This document shows, in pieces, positions 11,230 through 14,011 of a DNA stretch of 14,011 bases (the first letter of the stretch is position 1; each line of letters opens with the position of its first letter). The stretch is from an uncultured Gammaproteobacteria bacterium (GTDB lineage: Bacteria > Pseudomonadota > Gammaproteobacteria > Pseudomonadales > DT-91), in the NCBI GenBank assembly GCA_929200485.1, contig CAKMZU010000044.1, positions 1,447 through 15,457 on the forward strand. Direction: 5' to 3'. The notes beneath the pieces were generated by a model. The model saw only the letters and a list, made by a program, of their open reading frames with translations, searched no databases and was not told the origin of the DNA. The position numbers and the translations under genes are program-made.

Positions 11230-14011
11230 TTAGAAAACGTCGTAACTAACACCTAACTGAAAACGCGGGCCGTAGTATTCAACTTGGTCAGGACGCTTTT
11301 CATTGCCTGTGTAGAATTTCATTGGCTCGTTATTTAAGTTGTTCGCTTCGAAGTACACCAGCATCGAATCAGTTACATTGTATTGCGCACTGAAATCCAG
11401 ACTCATGTAATCGCCATAGAAGGTATCACTATTCGCATCCGTACCATGTTCCATGATGTATTCATCTTTGTAGTTCATGGCAATACGCGCTGCAAACGTA
11501 CTGTTGTCATAATAGAACATCAGGTTTGCCAGGTGATTCGCTTGACGAGGAACCGCCGCACTTTCACGTTCAGCAAATGTCATTTTCGAATCCGTGAAGG
11601 TGTAGTTAAACCGAGCACCAAAATCACTTAGCACAGGGCTAATAAATCCGAAGCGGTGATCAACGGTAAATTCTGCACCGGCTAACCATGAGTTAAAACC
11701 ATTGACAGGTTTATTATGCTTCACACTGCCACCACGATAATCAATGGTCGACGTTTGCTGGAAAATTGGATCTTGAATGTATTTATAGAAAATCCCCGCA
11801 GAGATGATGCCGACTTCATCAAAATACCTGGAATAAATTACATCAAGGTTATTTGAGTAAGTGGGGTTAAGTGCCGGGTTACCTTCAAAGAGTTCTTCAT
11901 CATGCTCTGAATAGCTGGAACCAGGCTGAATATCACCAAAATCAGGGCGGGCAAAGCTGCGAGTTAATGCCAAACGGACATTTTGCAAGTCATCCAACGC
12001 ATATTTGAAGTGCAACGATGGTAACCAGGACAGGTAGGCGGTTGTATCCCTGACAACACTGACAGCACCGTCAGCGTCTGCACCCCCAACCTGTTCATAC
12101 TTATAGCCTTTTAACTCGGTTTTTGTATGCTCAAGTCGAAGACCTGCATTCATGCTCAACTGATCGGTTAATGTTGCATCAGCCATCCAGTAAATGCCTG
12201 TATGTTGCTCACGAAGATCAAAATTACGACCAATGGCCTTACCATTAGAAATTAGCGCTGACTCACCTTCATCAAGATCAAAATTGTCTTTATTTTTATT
12301 CCAGAAATCCTTCATAGTCTCTACATCAGCGACCTGCCCAAGATCACCGGTGTAATCCATCGTTAATTCATTCAGGAAATCATCTTTGCCTGGTTGATCA
12401 CTTAGTGAAAATTGATCAAGCGTTGGGGTTTCACCGCCACGATCTTCATTCCATGTATAGAACTCATCCGAGAAGCTGGCATGACGCTCTTTATCACGGA
12501 ACTTAACACCTGTCGAAATGGTTAAATCGTTAGTTAATTCATGACTAAAATCAAGACTGGCTACAATGTTATCTTTTTCAGTAATATCAACTTTATATAA
12601 ATTGAAGTCTGCAATAGGCATACTCGATGGATCGTAGGTAAAGCCATCCGGTACATGGGTGCTAATGGCTTTATGTGAATCTGTGCCACCATCAATGATG
12701 TTATTGGCGCGATAACCTTTTTCAGTTTCTTCAAGCCCTTCGAATTGAACCCCATCTTGCTTAAACTTCGCGACAAAATAAGCCTTGTCATCTCCATTAG
12801 GAATGTCACCATAGTAAAAACGGTTTTGATAATGCGCAAGATTCCATTTCAATTCTGATTTGTCGCCGATATTGTGCTTACCGCCAATATCACCGCCGAA
12901 CATTTCAGTGATTAATTCATTATAGATGTGCTGTATTTCAATTCGCCCGCCTTTTTCAGGACTGTATTTATCAAAGCGGTAACGATGCTTGTAATGGATT
13001 TCTGTATCTGAAAGTGTTCCATACATGGCACGACCATAGACCTGATCGCCATTATCCAGATTATATTCAAACCCTGTGTTAGCACCATAGGTATCTCGCT
13101 CACCAATGTAATCACGAAGTTCAAGACGCTTGATACCATAATCATCACGACGGGTTTCAAAGTTATCCGTTGCCCATTTACGGTTCCATCCAGTTAGGTT
13201 CACGATATAGCCCAACTTGCCATCCATCACACGGTCGCCGTAAAGTGCACTCCAATTATAGCCCCAATCATCCGCTTTCGAATTGTAGTTTGTGCCTACG
13301 CCTAGTTTTAAGGTTTGCTCAGTCGGTGCGGTTTTAGTAATAAAATTAACATTACCGCCAATAGCATCACCTTCCATATCGGCAGTTAACGCCTTGTTTA
13401 CCTCTACCATTTCGATTAAGTCGGTCGGAAAGAAGTCAAACGCCGTGGCTCGGGTTGTCGTTTCTTCTTCAGCCGTTGGGATACGATTGCCATTAATAGT
13501 CGCTGAGTTCCACTGGGAAGGTAAACCACGAACGGCAACAAAACGGCCTTCACCCTGATCGCGCTCAATAGAGACACCCGGCACACGTTGAACGGCTTCC
13601 GCAGCATTACGATCTGGCAATTTACCAATGCCATCTTGAGAAATGACATCTTTAATGTTGCTGGCATTCTTCTTCATATTTAAAGCACGCATCTCGCCAC
13701 GAACCATTGCGCCGACAATCTCGACTTCTTCAAGATTCTCTGAACTGTTTAATAACAACGATCCTAACGCACTTTTTTCGTTTTCAATCGTGATTGGGAT
13801 AATCGTATCCTGATAGCCCATGTAAGTGATCTTCAGCTGATAGCTGCCTTTCTCGATGCCTTTGATCGTAAATTGACCATTGTTATCAGCTGTCGCGCTA
13901 ATATTTTGATCAACCACTTCAACTTTCGCACCCGGTAAAATACCGAAGCTATCTTCAACAACCCCTGTAACTGTTGCCGCTTGAGTTATCACACCTTGCG
14001 TGAGCGCTAAG
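11230..14011 (-). CDS. TonB-dependent outer-membrane receptor, TIGR01782 type, start outside window
   Basis: At least 927 codons of a large TonB-dependent receptor importing a substrate across the outer membrane. The frame continues to the right edge; residues LALTQG before the GTG at 13992 look like the end of a signal peptide, so that GTG is an internal Val and the start lies outside. Order of parts: a carboxypeptidase-regulatory-like domain (VTGVVEDSFG...DNNGQFTIKGI...GY), a TonB-box-like EEVEIVG, a plug with the family signature IGKLPDRNAAEAVQRVPGVS and ERDQGEGRFVAVRGL, then NKALTADMEGDAIGGNVNF, and a long beta-barrel ending GPRFQLGVSYDVF with the terminal Phe needed for BAM recognition. 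This family imports oligosaccharides and other nutrients in Xanthomonas and Caulobacter; here its place before DUF5690, the TIGR03364 oxidoreductase and a PhnR-like regulator suggests phosphonate-containing compounds. The substrate is inferred from neighbours only. Confidence 0.93.
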   Translation of the reverse strand, partial: LALTQGVITQAATVTGVVEDSFGILPGAKVEVVDQNISATADNNGQFTIKGIEKGSYQLKITYMGYQDTIIPITIENEKSALGSLLLNSSENLEEVEIVGAMVRGEMRALNMKKNASNIKDVISQDGIGKLPDRNAAEAVQRVPGVSIERDQGEGRFVAVRGLPSQWNSATINGNRIPTAEEETTTRATAFDFFPTDLIEMVEVNKALTADMEGDAIGGNVNFITKTAPTEQTLKLGVGTNYNSKADDWGYNWSALYGDRVMDGKLGYIVNLTGWNRKWATDNFETRRDDYGIKRLELRDYIGERDTYGANTGFEYNLDNGDQVYGRAMYGTLSDTEIHYKHRYRFDKYSPEKGGRIEIQHIYNELITEMFGGDIGGKHNIGDKSELKWNLAHYQNRFYYGDIPNGDDKAYFVAKFKQDGVQFEGLEETEKGYRANNIIDGGTDSHKAISTHVPDGFTYDPSSMPIADFNLYKVDITEKDNIVASLDFSHELTNDLTISTGVKFRDKERHASFSDEFYTWNEDRGGETPTLDQFSLSDQPGKDDFLNELTMDYTGDLGQVADVETMKDFWNKNKDNFDLDEGESALISNGKAIGRNFDLREQHTGIYWMADATLTDQLSMNAGLRLEHTKTELKGYKYEQVGGADADGAVSVVRDTTAYLSWLPSLHFKYALDDLQNVRLALTRSFARPDFGDIQPGSSYSEHDEELFEGNPALNPTYSNNLDVIYSRYFDEVGIISAGIFYKYIQDPIFQQTSTIDYRGGSVKHNKPVNGFNSWLAGAEFTVDHRFGFISPVLSDFGARFNYTFTDSKMTFAERESAAVPRQANHLANLMFYYDNSTFAARIAMNYKDEYIMEHGTDANSDTFYGDYMSLDFSAQYNVTDSMLVYFEANNLNNEPMKFYTGNEKRPDQVEYYGPRFQLGVSYDVF

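Noticed and set aside
12561..12839. Minus- and plus-strand frames inside the TonB receptor (also 11383-11631, 12912-13160, 13292-13558, 13416-13667)
   Set aside because: They are out-of-frame or antisense shadows of a strongly supported receptor gene and show no family motifs.
11230..13992. GTG at 13992 as the start of the TonB receptor
   Set aside because: The frame continues to the right edge with signal-peptide-like residues before it, so the gene is partial.

Overview
The window looks like chromosomal DNA of a Gram-negative, free-living, probably marine gammaproteobacterium of Alteromonadales/Cellvibrionales type. It is AT-leaning and carries a TonB-dependent outer-membrane receptor of the large Xanthomonas/Caulobacter-type family, an ExeM/NucH-type extracellular nuclease and a GntR/UTRA regulator. 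The taxon is an inference from gene content; no rRNA or other marker gene is present.

Left part (1-5224) is accessory in character. A reading frame entering from the left edge encodes a SET-domain-like protein; it holds a heptanucleotide tandem repeat near its visible beginning and an A-rich slippery stretch at its stop codon. Then come a PAPS-dependent sulfotransferase (minus strand), a palindromic repeat element, a GlfT2-like family 2 glycosyltransferase (plus), a small minus-strand gene with a signal-peptide-like start that appears frameshifted, and a secreted serpin (plus). None of these forms a clear operon. They look like individually inserted genes, several of families better known from eukaryotes.

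Middle (5366-7927, minus): a secreted multidomain nuclease (lamin-tail domain, OB-fold-like region, endonuclease/exonuclease/phosphatase domain, C-terminal membrane anchor). A candidate PHO box lies 59-76 bases before its start codon, which would fit DNA being used as a phosphorus source.

Right part (8212-14011, all minus): a cluster in the order TonB-dependent receptor, DUF5690 MFS-like membrane protein, FAD-dependent oxidoreductase of the TIGR03364 type, and a PhnR-like GntR/UTRA regulator. This set matches known organophosphonate (aminophosphonate) utilisation neighbourhoods: outer-membrane import, inner-membrane transport, oxidative amine removal and regulation. The oxidoreductase seems to have lost its middle third by an in-frame deletion, and no phosphonate hydrolase is visible, so the pathway may be decaying or altered.

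Four intergenic places carry members of one short interspersed repeat family whose ends read CCTTCGAC...GTCGAAGG. Two are full palindromic elements, each enclosing a different internal tandem array.
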